64,000 nt of DNA from assembly GCA_003999685.1 (NCBI GenBank), contig CP021233.1, positions 434,001-498,000 of the forward strand. Reading direction: 5' to 3'. Made by a program: the position numbers and the translations under genes. Source of the DNA: Taiwanofungus camphoratus (lineage: Eukaryota > Basidiomycota > Agaricomycetes > Polyporales > Taiwanofungaceae). The notes below the pieces were generated by a model, which saw only the letters and a program-made list of their open reading frames with translations, did not search any database and had not been told where the DNA came from. Positions 46,677 through 58,226 of the stretch are shown here, in pieces (the stretch's first letter is position 1; each line of letters begins with the position of its first letter).

Positions 46677-48641
46677 ATGACATCCACAACGTCCCGGACA
46701 CCATACATCGCTGGCACACCAGATAGAACTCACTTTGGCCCAGATATCCCGCTCTCCATCCTTGATCATGCATCTTTCAGCGCAAGTCCTGCGTCTTCTC
46801 CTTCGGATGCTCACGTTGATCGCGGCGCCATTGGACTGAAGTCAGCGGCTCATGCGGGACTGAAGTCGTTTTCATCGCGATGTGTGCTTATCGTCCAGAA
46901 TAATGCTGGACTACTCATGATTGCCTCCTCGCAGGCATTCGGATCTATGATGAATGTCCTTGTGAAGAAACTGAACAGTCTCGACCCTCCCGTTCCTACG
47001 TCTGAGGTAAGAGCTGCTAGCCTCAACGAGTGTCATAACTTGTGATTGATGTTTTAATTTTGCTTGGGCCAGCTCATTTTTGTTCGCATGGTAGGTGGCT
47101 GACTACTCATAGCTTGTATGTTGATTTTCCATAAAACAGTGATATAGACAATAACTTGGTTGTGTAGTATAATTTATATGCAAGTGTTGTTCGCCACGCT
47201 CAAATCGAGACTTATGCTGACGTCGAGCAGGTCAATTATGAAGGTACCAGACCCGATCCTTGGACCAAAAGGTGTCCGTCTCCTTCTCGTATTCAGAGGA
47301 TTCTGTGGGTAAGGCACCGCTGTACGCACAAACTAATTAAAAACACTCATCGTGAATTAGATTCTTTGGGCTGTTTGGAACATACTACTCGCTTCGATAT
47401 CTATCTCTGTCTGACGCCACTGTACTTCAATTCCTGGCCCCAATGTGTACAGCCATAGTTGGTGCGCTTGTGTTGAAGGAGGACTTCAAGCGCAGCCAAG
47501 CGGTAGCCAGTGGTACGTTCCATAATTGTTATAGTCGGATAATTTCTCGTAAGATCATCATCAACAGTTTGTAGTCTCATCGGCGTAGTTCTGATTGCAC
47601 GACCAACATTCTTGTTCGGAAGCGCATCAAGAGATCTGGTACCAGAGCTTGATCTTGCCCATGATAGTACTAGCGGTAATATGGGTACCGTCGTGACTGT
47701 TACTCCGGCTCAGAGGCTTGGCGCTGTTGGGTATGGTTTTTCTCTTTGTGGTCTCATCGGAGCCCATGTCTGACGTGTGGCCCAAGAACTGCAATGCTCG
47801 GTGTGCTAGGTGCAACTGGAGCTTGTAAGTACAAGCAGAATAGACTCTTCTATCTCACTTAGTCCTCTCGTTTCAGACACCTCCATTCGCGCGATCGGAA
47901 AAAGAGCGCACCCGTTACACAACCTTGTAGCATTTTCGTCTCAATGCATGATTGCCTCCTCAATAGCGTGAGTCTGTGCACGGCAATATCGTCTTCGCTC
48001 ACAGCTGTAGATGGGTCAATATGAATCAGGATGATATTCATCGTGCGATCAGAGCTCGTGTTCCCTACCCGGATAGTATTCCTCTTTATGCTTCTGGCGA
48101 TCGGTTTCTGTGGGTTCGGAGGGCAGGTAAGGCTCTTGACGTTCTGTCTGGGCTTAACAGTCCTAACGTTGTGGCTTATAGATGTTAATGACGATGGGAT
48201 TACAACGGGAGACAGCTGGACGTGGAACCATGGCAATCTACGTACAAGTAAGCGAACAAGTTTCGAAGTGCCTAGTATGCTTGTTTACGTGGGACTGAAT
48301 TTCACTAGATCATCTTCGCTACAGTATATGACCGCGTCTTCTTTCACTCCACACCACCGCCGCTGTCCGTCGTTGGAACCGTCATCATCATGTCGTCGGC
48401 TATTTATGTCGCAGTGAGTCATAATGACACAACCCAAGTCTCGACTTGTATCAGGAATCTGATTGTGAGCAAACCGATCTAGTTAACGAAGCAAAATTCA
48501 ACGGCGGGGATAAGAGAAACCACTGGCGTTGTTGACTCAGAAGATCCAGCGCTGGAAGAGGGTCTACTTGCGAATCAGGAACCGGATGCTGAAACACTCA
48601 AAGATTACGATTCGAGAACTGATCCGAAGGTCCTCGAGTAA
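46677..48641 (+). CDS. EamA-family (drug/metabolite superfamily) membrane transporter
   Basis: This is a ten-helix membrane protein of the DMT/SLC35G-like group; substrate unknown. The hydrophilic N-terminus (MTSTTSRTPYIAGTPDRTHF) precedes the first helix region (NNAGLLMIASSQAFGSMMNV). Small exons then give LIFVRM, TITWLCSIIY, KVPDPILGPKGVRLLLVFRG, FFGLFGTYYSLRYLSLSDAT, VLQFLAPMCTAIVGALVL and SLIGVVLIARPTFLFG. AMLGVLGATGAYTSIRAIGK begins the second EamA repeat, ended by VVGTVIIMSSAIYVA. The acidic tail is ALEEGLLANQEPDAETLKDY. About ten introns all keep frame, so the gene is intact. One is best read as a GC-AG intron (see findings). A decayed copy lies downstream in reverse. Confidence 0.85.
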
Positions 48642-49849
48642 GACAGCCCGGCCAAGTTCTCGTAATCACATTAACTACGCTCCTTCAAAAAACAGGCGTG
48701 CATACGACAACTTTTAAGGGCGTTATCCGCGACCTTGTATTGTAGAGATCTTCTGGAGAGTGCCAGTTTGACGTCCTTCATCACGAGATATGCCTTCCCG
48801 CGTTAAAAAAATCCGTCTCCTGGTCCGATCGCGCAGAATGGGTACGACACACCGAAGGCGGGAGCTGGTATATTACTTCCCGTCTATAGGTTTTGGTAAA
48901 ATGGTGGTGTTGGTAGGTGCTTCAACGTTCTGTGTGTTGAGTCGACGACCATCATACGTTCAATGGCTATAATTCATATCAACTTGTGTGGCCTCGAGAC
49001 TTCGGATGTCTTTGTCCAAGCTCGTATCTCGTCAGCCCAGACCGGTTTGCTTGGCTCAACCTTTAGATTAGTTTCACAGCCTTCAACCAATGTGGAATCA
49101 GTTTTCAACCCCCATCGAATACTACAACTGACGCCTATACGAGTCAACGGAACAAAGTTGGCAAGGGTACTTGATGTCAATCTACTAAGGACATGTAGGC
49201 AAAGTTTCTTGTAGTAGTCGGTGCAAAATCAGTTTGTTTTGTTCCTACCATCTAGTGCAACGTGCATTTTTATGGCTCTTATTGGCTTGTCTCAATTGGT
49301 TATTACTTACATCAGGCCTCTATGGCATCGTAGTTGCGTTCTTCTTTACTGATGTGATAGGCACTGATATTCATGCGCTTCACAGAAGCCATTGTCTGTA
49401 TCTTACAGACCACCTGGTTTCACTGCGGCATCTATTGCATTGCGAGTCACTCTGGTCTTGCACCGCCAAAACTTTATCCCTATTATGACGAGGAGAGTAT
49501 GACAGACAGGTAAGTTGTGCCCACTGCAGTTTGGCATTGATCGGACAGCTGGTGTGGTCTTGACGGAGGAAATTGGCACCGAAGGTGATCCTTTCGAGCT
49601 CCAGGTAATCTTACTGTGTCTCGACCAGGCAACGTCGAAGTCAGAATGCAAGATGATCTACCATCTGCTACTTTAGATATTGCTCGTATTCTATTCTACT
49701 AGCACATATACCTTTTTCCAACGGAATTTTGTTAATGCCAAATATGACCAGGTTGATTTATCTATATCGGCATCCTTGGCGCAGAATACTCATAATAAGT
49801 TCAATTTCCTGCAGTTCCTCCACATTCACTGTGGTCATAGTGACGACTC
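48642..49849. other. 1.2 kb intergenic between EamA gene and its decayed copy
   Basis: No family is recognised. On the plus strand near 49430-49610 short peptides (GIYCIASHSGLAPPKLYPYY, then TAGVVLTEEIGTEGDPFELQ) look protein-like and may be relics of an unidentified gene. A hydrophobic frame at 49234-49488 has membrane character. Neither can be named. Confidence 0.3.
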
Positions 49850-51180
49850 GAGTTGAGTCGTTGCTCGAGTGCTATGAAGCTTCCGTTATGGTCTCTTCAC
49901 TTAAGGAGGCCTTTCTCAAGTACCCTATTCTCTTCCGATGCAAGAATACCGTGTCAAGATTTTTAGCTCCGGAACGCTCCTCGGTAACCTGATATAAACA
50001 CATCATTATATCATGAGTGCTTGCATAAGAAGGTATTTAATACGTACTGCGACGTAGATAGTCGATGTGAGGATTACGACAATTCTGATAATGGAGAGCG
50101 GGGGCGGTATGGAACGGAAGAATAGCCACTCAAAGCCCCTAGCCCATATTAACTGAAATGCACTTCATTCCATATCCATGCCAGCGAAGAACCGCCTACT
50201 TACCTGGATGTAGACTGAAGTCTCACGTCCAGCAACTTCCCGTTGAAGGCCCGTCGTAAGAAGGACCTAGTACGGGCACATCTGTAAAAGAGGTGCATCG
50301 ATAACACTAATGGTAGGCAGCGAATAAACCTGGGCAACGAATCCGACAACACCAGTCACCGCGAGTGTTACAAGCCAGTCAAGCGGTGTAGGAATCATTA
50401 GGGGGTTCTATCGATAAGCATCATTTCGCAGACAAGATCACAAGTTGATTCACAACCTATATTTGCAGACAGACAAGGTCACGCTATTCTTCACGCACAC
50501 CTGCGTTGTTGTAGATACTAGAAAATATCGAGTTTGATATGAAGTCAGAATATGAAAGCGGATGTACGCGTTGCCTAATTGTATGGATAGTGATATCTCA
50601 TGCAACGCGAGCCTACACCACACAGGTAGCCTAAAGATCATTACCTACAAACACCGGTTACACCTAGAACTCCTATAAGTGCCATCCTAGCAAAAAAGTG
50701 AGTCATTGAAAGAACATGAGTTATGGCATTCCCTCACCCAATAGCACCAGGCTTTGTGCAGGCGTTGCTGTGGAGGCTAATCCGATGTAGGAAGTCGCTG
50801 TTCAGAATTTATGTGCTCGGAGGAAGAATAGATGGTTCACCTTACCATGCGTACGAATATCAGCATATTCGGAAGATTTGTAAATCTACGTTGTATATGT
50901 AACATAATTATTGGATCTCACCTCCAGAGTAGACACAAGAGGGTCAAGGCTATTTAGTTTCTGCACACCAACGTTCACCAAGACAAAAAACAACCCGTAT
51001 TCTTGCGAGCGGCTGCCTGTATATGCACCATGAAGTGTTGCCATTCGGTGAGATTGACTGATCCAGGCCCTGTGAGGAGAGTCAACTCCAGATGAATGAG
51101 AGACGACTTGTTGCGACCAAAGGAATGTCACAGCCGACATCGATAGATGGTATTTCGAACGGGGAAGTGAACGATATAGC
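49850..51180 (-). pseudogene. EamA-family transporter paralog, internally deleted
   Basis: The minus strand carries pieces of the transporter at 46677-48641 in correct order. They are FFVLVNVGVQKLNSLDPLVS, LIFVRM, MALIGVLGVTGV, HTIRQRVHPLSYSDF, PTPLDWLVTLAVTGVVGFVA, LLTTGLQREVAGRETSVYIQ and FRSIPPPLSIIRIVVILTST. The middle of the protein, from about KVPDPILG to the end of the first EamA repeat (some 100-120 residues), is missing. The N-terminal part is out of frame. The retained C-terminal repeat is still largely open, so loss is moderate in age. The copy faces the intact gene tail-to-tail, as from an inverted duplication. Confidence 0.72.
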
Positions 51181-52444
51181 ACAATGCTACTATCAAGGTC
51201 AGATCTTGGATTACAGTGGGAAAGTCACTAGAATAAGAGCGCTGAAGGATCAATCTGAGGGACTTTGCAGTCGTCGGAGCCGACTCGGCGAAGCTTTAGC
51301 TAATTTCAGTATCTTCCACATTGCATGCAGGTGCAACATTACTTCGGTAGTTGTGAAATGGACCGAAGGCAGTCAGTGAGCATCATTTGTCGAATCTAAT
51401 TCAACGCTTTATGACTGGAGCATAGTAATCGGAACTGGTAAACGTCGTGGTACCAATCACGGGGTGTAATGGTACGGCCCCCGCAGGACATCTCACTTTT
51501 CGACCTCGACAAAGAGATACCGTAGGCCCTGTATTGCGTTGCACCATGCAAGCAATTAATACGTCATTAGTTCTTTGAGATCCTGTGATGGAGCTCTACT
51601 GCATTTCAGAAACGGCAGCCTCTCGCCGTAGATATCATTATTACCTCTTGCTACATAGGCATACCCACCTACCTGAGCTTCCTGAGTGTTCGCACGGGCG
51701 GCCCCACATAAGGTTACTGGCCCACAAATTCCAATATGGTGATGGCAGATTTTGTCATCCTCGTCCGGTTCTTCGGTAAAAACGCGAACTCTCGATGTTG
51801 CCTGGAGACAAGTACCACATCCATTCGCCAACGTATTGCGGACTGTGCCAAGTCGCCGGGAGAAGTAGGCAGAAAACAATAGATGCGCTTGTAAAGTCAA
51901 TCACATTCAAGTTGTTGAGAGACATGCCAACAGTAATACTTTCAGACACGTTGCAGTCGGTTTCAATAGCCACAGTACATACTACACGATGTTGTGAAAC
52001 AAAAACCCTGCAATAAAGATAAGATGCACGGAGTACGCGAGCAGAGGGATCAAGAAACTTACTGCTAGCCACGTAACAAAGAGACACAAGGCGGATTTGT
52101 CGACTCGGAAGCCGTTGCACGTTGAGGGCGCGTGGAGTGCGCGCCTCTGTGGCGGAATGCCACGTATTCGATCTCCGCCCGAACGAAAGAAGCCCTAGAC
52201 CTCAACTGCGTTCCCTTTTTGACCCCGTCCCATCCCGGTTGATCATCTTCTAACGACCCATTCTCAACTCCAGCTCATCCCTAGGTTTTTATGTACGTGT
52301 TTTTTTAGTGAATTTGTTTTCTCTGCCACGACGTTCTCTCGATTGTGAGGGTCTAGGTATCAGATATACGCGCTTTTGTCGTGTACTCATTTTCTGTGCT
52401 TAAGTCCTTGTTGTTGGAAACACTACTAACGTGGTTGTTGCAGA
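51181..52444. other. Intergenic, beta-tubulin upstream region
   Basis: 1.26 kb upstream of the beta-tubulin gene. The last 250 bases are T/C-rich and likely contain the transcription start and possibly a 5' UTR intron. Open frames at 51556-51900 and 51755-52120 (minus) show no family motif. Confidence 0.4.
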
Positions 52445-54405
52445 ATGCGTGAAATCGTTCACCTTCAGACTGGCCAGGTACGTTCTGGAGTAATCCGAAG
52501 TGTTGATGGAACTAACGTTCACATCGACAGTGTGGTAACCAAATTGGTATGACTCACGCCTTGAAACCTTCGACATGGAAGTGACGATCTAACAATGATT
52601 CGCGACTACAGGTGCCAAATTCTGGGAAGTTGTCTCAGATGAGCATGGAATCGAGCCGGATGGGTTGTACAAGGGTACCAATGATCTTCAGCTCGAGCGT
52701 ATCAACGTGTACTACAATGAAGTTGGCGCGAATAAGTACGTTCCCCGCGCGGTACTTGTTGATCTCGAGCCCGGGACCATGGACTCCGTGCGCTCCGGCC
52801 CCCTCGGTAGCCTTTTCCGCCCGGACAACTTTGTGTTCGGTCAGAGTGGTGCGGGTAACAACTGGGCGAAAGGACGTGAGTTAATAGATGTTACTACTGG
52901 CGGCGTGCAATGCACTACTGTGGTGGTTGATGCATTTGTTTGTTTTTGCACGCCTGCCTCTTCGTCTATGAGAGACGTATGATTCTGATACCTAATACGT
53001 TTTATTTCAGACTACACCGAAGGAGCTGAACTAGTTGATTCTGTTCTGGACGTTGTTCGCAAGGAAGCTGAGGGTACCGACGCTCTACAAGGTGCGCATC
53101 AGTAACGGTGTGACATCACGTGTGACGCTCGTGAACCGCCATTTATTCTCAGACTTTGGGACCCCTAACATTATTATTATGCAGGTTTCCAAATCACCCA
53201 TTCGCTAGGTGGTGGTACTGGTGCAGGTATGGGTACCCTTTTGATTTCCAAGATCAGGGAGGAGTACCCCGACCGTATGATGGCGACGTACTCTGTCGTT
53301 CCCAGTCCGAAGGTGTCTGATACCGTCGTTGAGGTCAGTAATTTAGTCGTGTCGATTATCATCCTTCGATTCACCGTGGTATCATTTCAAGCCTTACAAT
53401 GCGACGCTCTCTGTCCACCAACTTGTTGAGAACTCAGATGAGACATTCTGCATTGACAACGAAGCGTTGTACGACATTTGCTTCAGGACACTTAAACTTT
53501 CAACACCAACATATGGTGACCTGAACCACCTCGTCTCTATTGTCATGTCCGGTATCACGACTTGTCTGCGTTTCCCTGGTCAGTTGAATTCCGATCTCCG
53601 AAAGTTGGCTGTCAATATGGGTGAGTTTAGTTAAGTTGTGGCTGTTATGCGTGAACTCAAAATATTCCTAGTTCCCTTCCCTCGTCTTCATTTCTTCATG
53701 ACTGGCTTTGCGCCATTGACTGCTCGTGGCAGCCAGCAGTACCGTGCGGTTACCGTGCCTGAGCTGACGCAGCAGATGTTCGACGCCAAGAACATGATGG
53801 CCGCCTCAGACCCTAGGCATGGTCGTTATCTGACTGTACGTCGCGATCACAAGAATACTTTTCGGAAGCTCATATCCAGGTCCGTTTCTAGGTCGCTGCC
53901 GTCTTCCGCGGCAAGGTCTCTATGAAAGAAGTTGAGGAGCAGATGCAAAACGTTCAGAACAAGAACTCTGCCTACTTCGTAGAGTGGATTCCCAACAATG
54001 TGCTAACTGCTCAATGTGACATTGCTCCTCGTGGCCTGAAGATGGCTGTTACCTTCTTGGGTAACTCAACCGCCATTCAGGAGCTGTTCAAGCGGGTCAG
54101 CGACCAGTTCACGGCCATGTTCAAGAGGAAGGCCTTCCTTCACTGGTACACACAAGAGGGTATGGATGAAATGGAGGTTTGTGACTTCTATATGCGAAAA
54201 CAGGTGAAATAAGGACTAATTTTGAACCTCTAGTTCACCGAAGCCGAGTCCAACATGCAGGATCTCGTTGCTGAGTACCAGCAATACCAGGATGCTACGT
54301 GAGTCCCTTCTACGTAATGCTTAACATTCGTTCACATCTGTCTTGTTTAGCGCCGAGGAGGAGGGCGAGTATGAGGAGGAACTTGCCGTCGAGGAAGAGC
54401 CGTAA
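52445..54405 (+). CDS. TUB2: Beta-tubulin
   Basis: This is the structural subunit of microtubules. The exons join to a full-length protein of about 445 residues. It starts [11 protein letters not shown], then CGNQIG (residues 12-17), with [20 protein letters not shown] next. The GTP signature GGGTGAGMG is at 140-148. The basidiomycete-style C-terminus is [16 protein letters not shown]. The start exon has the MREI tag used in tubulin mRNA autoregulation. About nine introns include very small exons near the 5' end, which is typical of fungal beta-tubulins. By my residue count position 167 is Tyr (MMATYSVV), while Glu198 and Phe200 are as in sensitive fungal tubulins. Position 167 is discussed in the findings. 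A hAT-like MITE sits 250 bp downstream. Confidence 0.96.
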
Positions 54406-54646
54406 AATGCGTTTTTACTCTGCTGTTTCCTTTTTCCGTGTCACCCGGTGTGCTCTGGCTGTTTGAAAAAGCACTACTACGTACTCTCCTTTTATTGGTC
54501 GCTTTCTATTCCTTGCACGTTTTCCTTCTCTCGACGATCGCCGTTGGCACCGAAGTTACCCCTAGTCTGCATACCTGTCTGTCCAATCCGTTATCATATC
54601 ATGAATATTGATGTCCTTTTGTTGGCTCTCCTGTGTGGTCTTGGTG

Positions 54647-55117
54647 TCTGTATCTAGTGCTGCCGCGAGGTGAGGTATCTCAGACCTCGAGATGAGTTGA
54701 GGTGGCTCGGTATCGATGCCGGTTACCTCAAGATTACTGAAGTCACCTCAGGCTGATGATTCTGGGCCCACAATTTGCGACAGAGCAGTTACGTTACGTC
54801 GACTTACAACTTACAAAGGAGCGTCTGGCTCAGCTATCCCTACAGGTAGCAATTTCCTGATTAGTTCAACCTTTAGCCTTCTGTAGGTCTGTTCCATGCG
54901 AACACGTTTTCTCGAGACGGACACCCCCCGGCGTAGCTGTCCTGTTGCCTTTGCATGCTAAGATAATACATAGACCTCTACATAACCTATCTAGCAGAGG
55001 TTTTGCCGATCTGGTCCGCCATAGCCGGCTACCTTGAGGCACCTCAAGGTCAATGAGGTCCGACGAGTGGCTTCTACGCCTCGAGGCGACCTCCACCACG
55101 GCAGGACCATCTGCATC
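54647..55117. mobile_element. hAT-like MITE, 455 bp, with 8 bp target duplication
   Basis: The element spans 54655-55109. Its ends, TAGTGCTGCCG on the left and TGGTCCTGCCG (reverse complement of the right end), match at 9 of 11 positions and resemble hAT termini. It is flanked by 8 bp direct repeats TCTGTATC (54647-54654) and TCTGCATC (55110-55117), one mismatch, the length used by hAT transposases. Inside both ends, short TGAGGT/ACCTCA words are repeated many times, like the subterminal motifs that hAT transposases bind. No transposase coding is present, so it is non-autonomous. The mismatched duplication suggests some age. Confidence 0.72.
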
Positions 55118-55494
55118 AATCAGCCAAGAATACGGTGGACAGGTGAGCTTCACTGACGGTTGGTGCGTATGTTCACCTCCGGAGCATTGATAAGGCCGTG
55201 GCCATACAATTCTCTCGCAGTGTTAGGTCCGATTGTGCGCCACCGTCGATTTTCAGTGTTGATCACATGTAACACCTCTTTCATGCAAACGCTGGAGGAC
55301 AACGGCCGGTTTCTGTGTAGTCATGGCTATGCACGCCACTGCAGCAAGATGCTTTGAACCATGATAATGCCTGTTCTAGATGCGTTCTCCCGCGAAGGTG
55401 ACCTCTTGTTGAGGCGCACACATGCAAGTTCCGACAATCAACTATAGAACTGTAATGCGTGTATCAAAGACGGGAACACAACGATACATTCCAG
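55118..55494. other. Intergenic between hAT MITE and SDR pseudogene
   Basis: About 380 bp with nothing recognised. Confidence 0.4.
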
Positions 55495-56493
55495 TCAAAT
55501 GGTGAGATCGTCGGACCAAGGTCTGTACTGGTCGAGGTCCGCTGTTAACTTCGCCAGCTACTCTCTGTACATGTGAAGGCAATCTTTCCCAAGCGAAAGC
55601 CGCAGAGGGGGTTTGGGCAGCCAAGAGAGTCGGTAGATGGCATCAGCAGCCTTTTCCGGGTCTTGCTTTGTATGAACCACCCTGCGCATAAGAACTGCAG
55701 CGCTCGTGGGCGTGTCGTACGCAAGGCGAAGAGGCATTTCCACCATGTTATCCGCGGCGATGCTGGTACGGAAAGTCCCAGGCTCGACGATGGTGGCCTG
55801 GTCGAGGAGGGGTCGTGACATGTTTCATTTGACTATCTCAGGAGACTTACTTTGATATTTCATGCGGGATCAAGCTCCTCGGACACAGCCTCGCCGACGG
55901 CTTCAAGGGCTGATGTATTCACCAGGTTAGCCTGTATCAAGACTGGGTAGTGGCACTTACCATGCTTAGCGGCGCTGTAGAGCCTAACGGATGTCACGCC
56001 GACAAATCCCGCAGCAGAGCTGTTCTGCATGAGCCTGCTGCCGACCCCGGGCTTGCTCACCTCGCGGAAGAATTTGACGGCTTCTTGTGTGACCGTTAGT
56101 GCGGCCTAGAATTCGACCTCGAATACCGCGCGGGCGGCGTCGTCTGGCATCCCTTCTACCTCGCCAATGAGGCCGCACCCCGCATTGTTGAAGACGACAT
56201 CGGGCCAGCCGAACGCCTCTTTGGTCTTCGCCGACGACCCCCTGCGGCTTCGTTACGTCCAGCTTGAGGACGAGCAGTCTGTCCTTTGAATACTGCGCGG
56301 TGAGGTCCGCGAGGACTTCCGGCCAACGCAGCGTTGCGACGGCGATGCCGCCATTGTCAAGAACATGACGAGTCATCGCCAGGCCGAAGCCGGACAATGC
56401 GCCGGTAACTGCACGGATAGGTGAATTGGTGGTAGGAGCACTCAAGTGACATGTAGGCGTACTGAACCAAACTTTACTAGTAGTGGAGGACAT
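55495..56493 (-). pseudogene. Short-chain dehydrogenase/reductase, broken
   Basis: SDR enzymes are NAD(P)-dependent oxidoreductases with a Rossmann fold. The start MSSTTSKVWF leads to a cofactor motif region, TGALSGFGLAMTRHVLDNG. LVLKLDVTKPQ follows. Then the frame shifts by one base, after which VVFNNAGCGLIGEVEGMPDD (the NNAG motif) is read. The word EFWAALTV has a TAG in place of the expected Trp codon. The catalytic block YSAAKH is present further on (about 55970-55985), then VTIVEPGTFRTSIAA. Near the C-terminus another TAG follows CLHMYRE, but SDR-like sequence (LAKLTADLDQYRPWSDDL) continues to 55495. I count three lesions not explained by introns, so it is a recent pseudogene or contains sequencing errors. 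Confidence 0.8.
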
Positions 56494-58226
56494 CTTGCTT
56501 GAAAAGCTTGTAATACTGACCATGGATGCAGACCGCTTTTATACCCTAGTAGAGACTAACATACGCTGAGAAATGGAAGCAAAATACGCCTCCCCAAGCA
56601 GATACCGACTCTGCAGGAATCGGGATATAGGCATACGCTCCACAACACTGGTCAGTCTCCTTTGCCGTGACAAGCGAGACAAATTGCTGACTGACCAGGC
56701 CAACTGCTGCATTGTAACGGACTGCAGTATATGTAACAATATAGACATATTGCTGCAGGCAGAAAAAGTTGGAAGCGATCTACTGCGTTGATTCCGCTGG
56801 ACATTCTGGTTGTCTGATTGTTACTGCGGCGGAACACAGGTTTCTGCCTAGTCTACGTTCCTAACCAGTCGATGTCACTTATCATACTGATTCACACAGA
56901 GTAACACAGGATGCGTTCAAGGCATGAGCTCAGGACGGGGCATAAAGAATGATGGTTCAAGCCTCCAAATCGAGCGTTCACCTCGAAGACGGATGCTTGT
57001 TTTCCAGTTTTGCACTCACAATACTGCGCAAGAATTGGATCGAACTGCCAGGTATGCTAGAGCGCCAGAGGAATTGATGAGTCACTTGATGATTGGGTTC
57101 CATCAAGTTGACAACAAAGTAGGTAGAATCCCGGAATCGGTGTTTAACATGAGCCTGACCAAGGTGATCGGCAAGTACTGTTAGTAGTCGTAGATCTAGT
57201 CTCCCCAGGCAGACCAGATACTTCCCTGGATATCCGTATCTGACGTCGGCTATCTATTAAGGGCCCATATCGGGAGGTCATAAATTTCCTGCTCCGCAAA
57301 CAAAGACACTGTAACAAGTCCTTTTCATATTGAATCTCCACTGTAAAGCCTAGCGGGTGCAATACAGGCTCCGAACCAAATGGGGGATCTAAGCCCACTT
57401 ACCTCAGAGGTCAGAATTCCCTTGACCTTCATCTACCATGCCGGTGTGCGAAGCAAGTGCTGTATATGGGGTGACACTGACTCTTGCATGTCAAAGTGTC
57501 GCAGCGCCAAGCTCACACGAGTACAGGCAGGCACACACTCAGGATTCGGCATCAACTTGCGGTAGACACCGGTGTTTCGGTCGTCAATGTGGAACAAAGA
57601 CTATGATGGTGGCAAACTCCCCTCTTTCACCCTGCCCACCGGGAAATGGACAGACTCTTTCCAAGAATCAACCTGCTTTGCTTTTTGCTCCTAAAGGTTG
57701 CCTATCCGGGTCTCGTGCAGGGGGACGACGCTGGGAAATTTTCCAACTTGGAAATCTCGACGACGATGTTCCATAGCTCAATTCGCTCTAAGCGTCAAAT
57801 GACCCGAATATGACACCTCACAGGGTACCGTCAACCTGAAAGAAATACTGCGGGGTGGACACCACCGTGCTAAGCACGATGTTGATGTGTGCGAGCGGTG
57901 GCTGCTATAGTTCAAGCATCCAAGGAGTAAAACTCTGTATGAGATCTGATCTTGATGGATTGCTTCCGTCGACTCGGAGGTTGGCTGAGGCCGATGCTTC
58001 GTGTAACTCGGACAGCGAGGCCTGCTGACTTTTTACTACGCCGCTCACTCGGTGGCTTCATTTCTCCCCTGTGTCCATTATATACGACATCACCACGAGC
58101 CAGCGACATATATGACAACTATTACCGTTTGATCCGTCTTATCGTGAGTCGGCTTGGTTGCGAATATATTTCAACATAAACGTCCGGTAGGCACGTCACA
58201 TTTTCCTCCCCCAGCTTGGCTTCGAC
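56494..58226. other. 1.7 kb intergenic, no gene recognised
   Basis: This stretch lies between the SDR pseudogene and the P450, whose 5' ends point away from each other, so both promoters are here. The plus-strand frame at 57438-57776 and others lack family motifs. Confidence 0.4.

Noticed and set aside
46677-48641. Reading the first EamA gene as broken near 47750
   Set aside because: A 50-60 nt intron joins RLGAVG to TAMLGVLGATG in frame.
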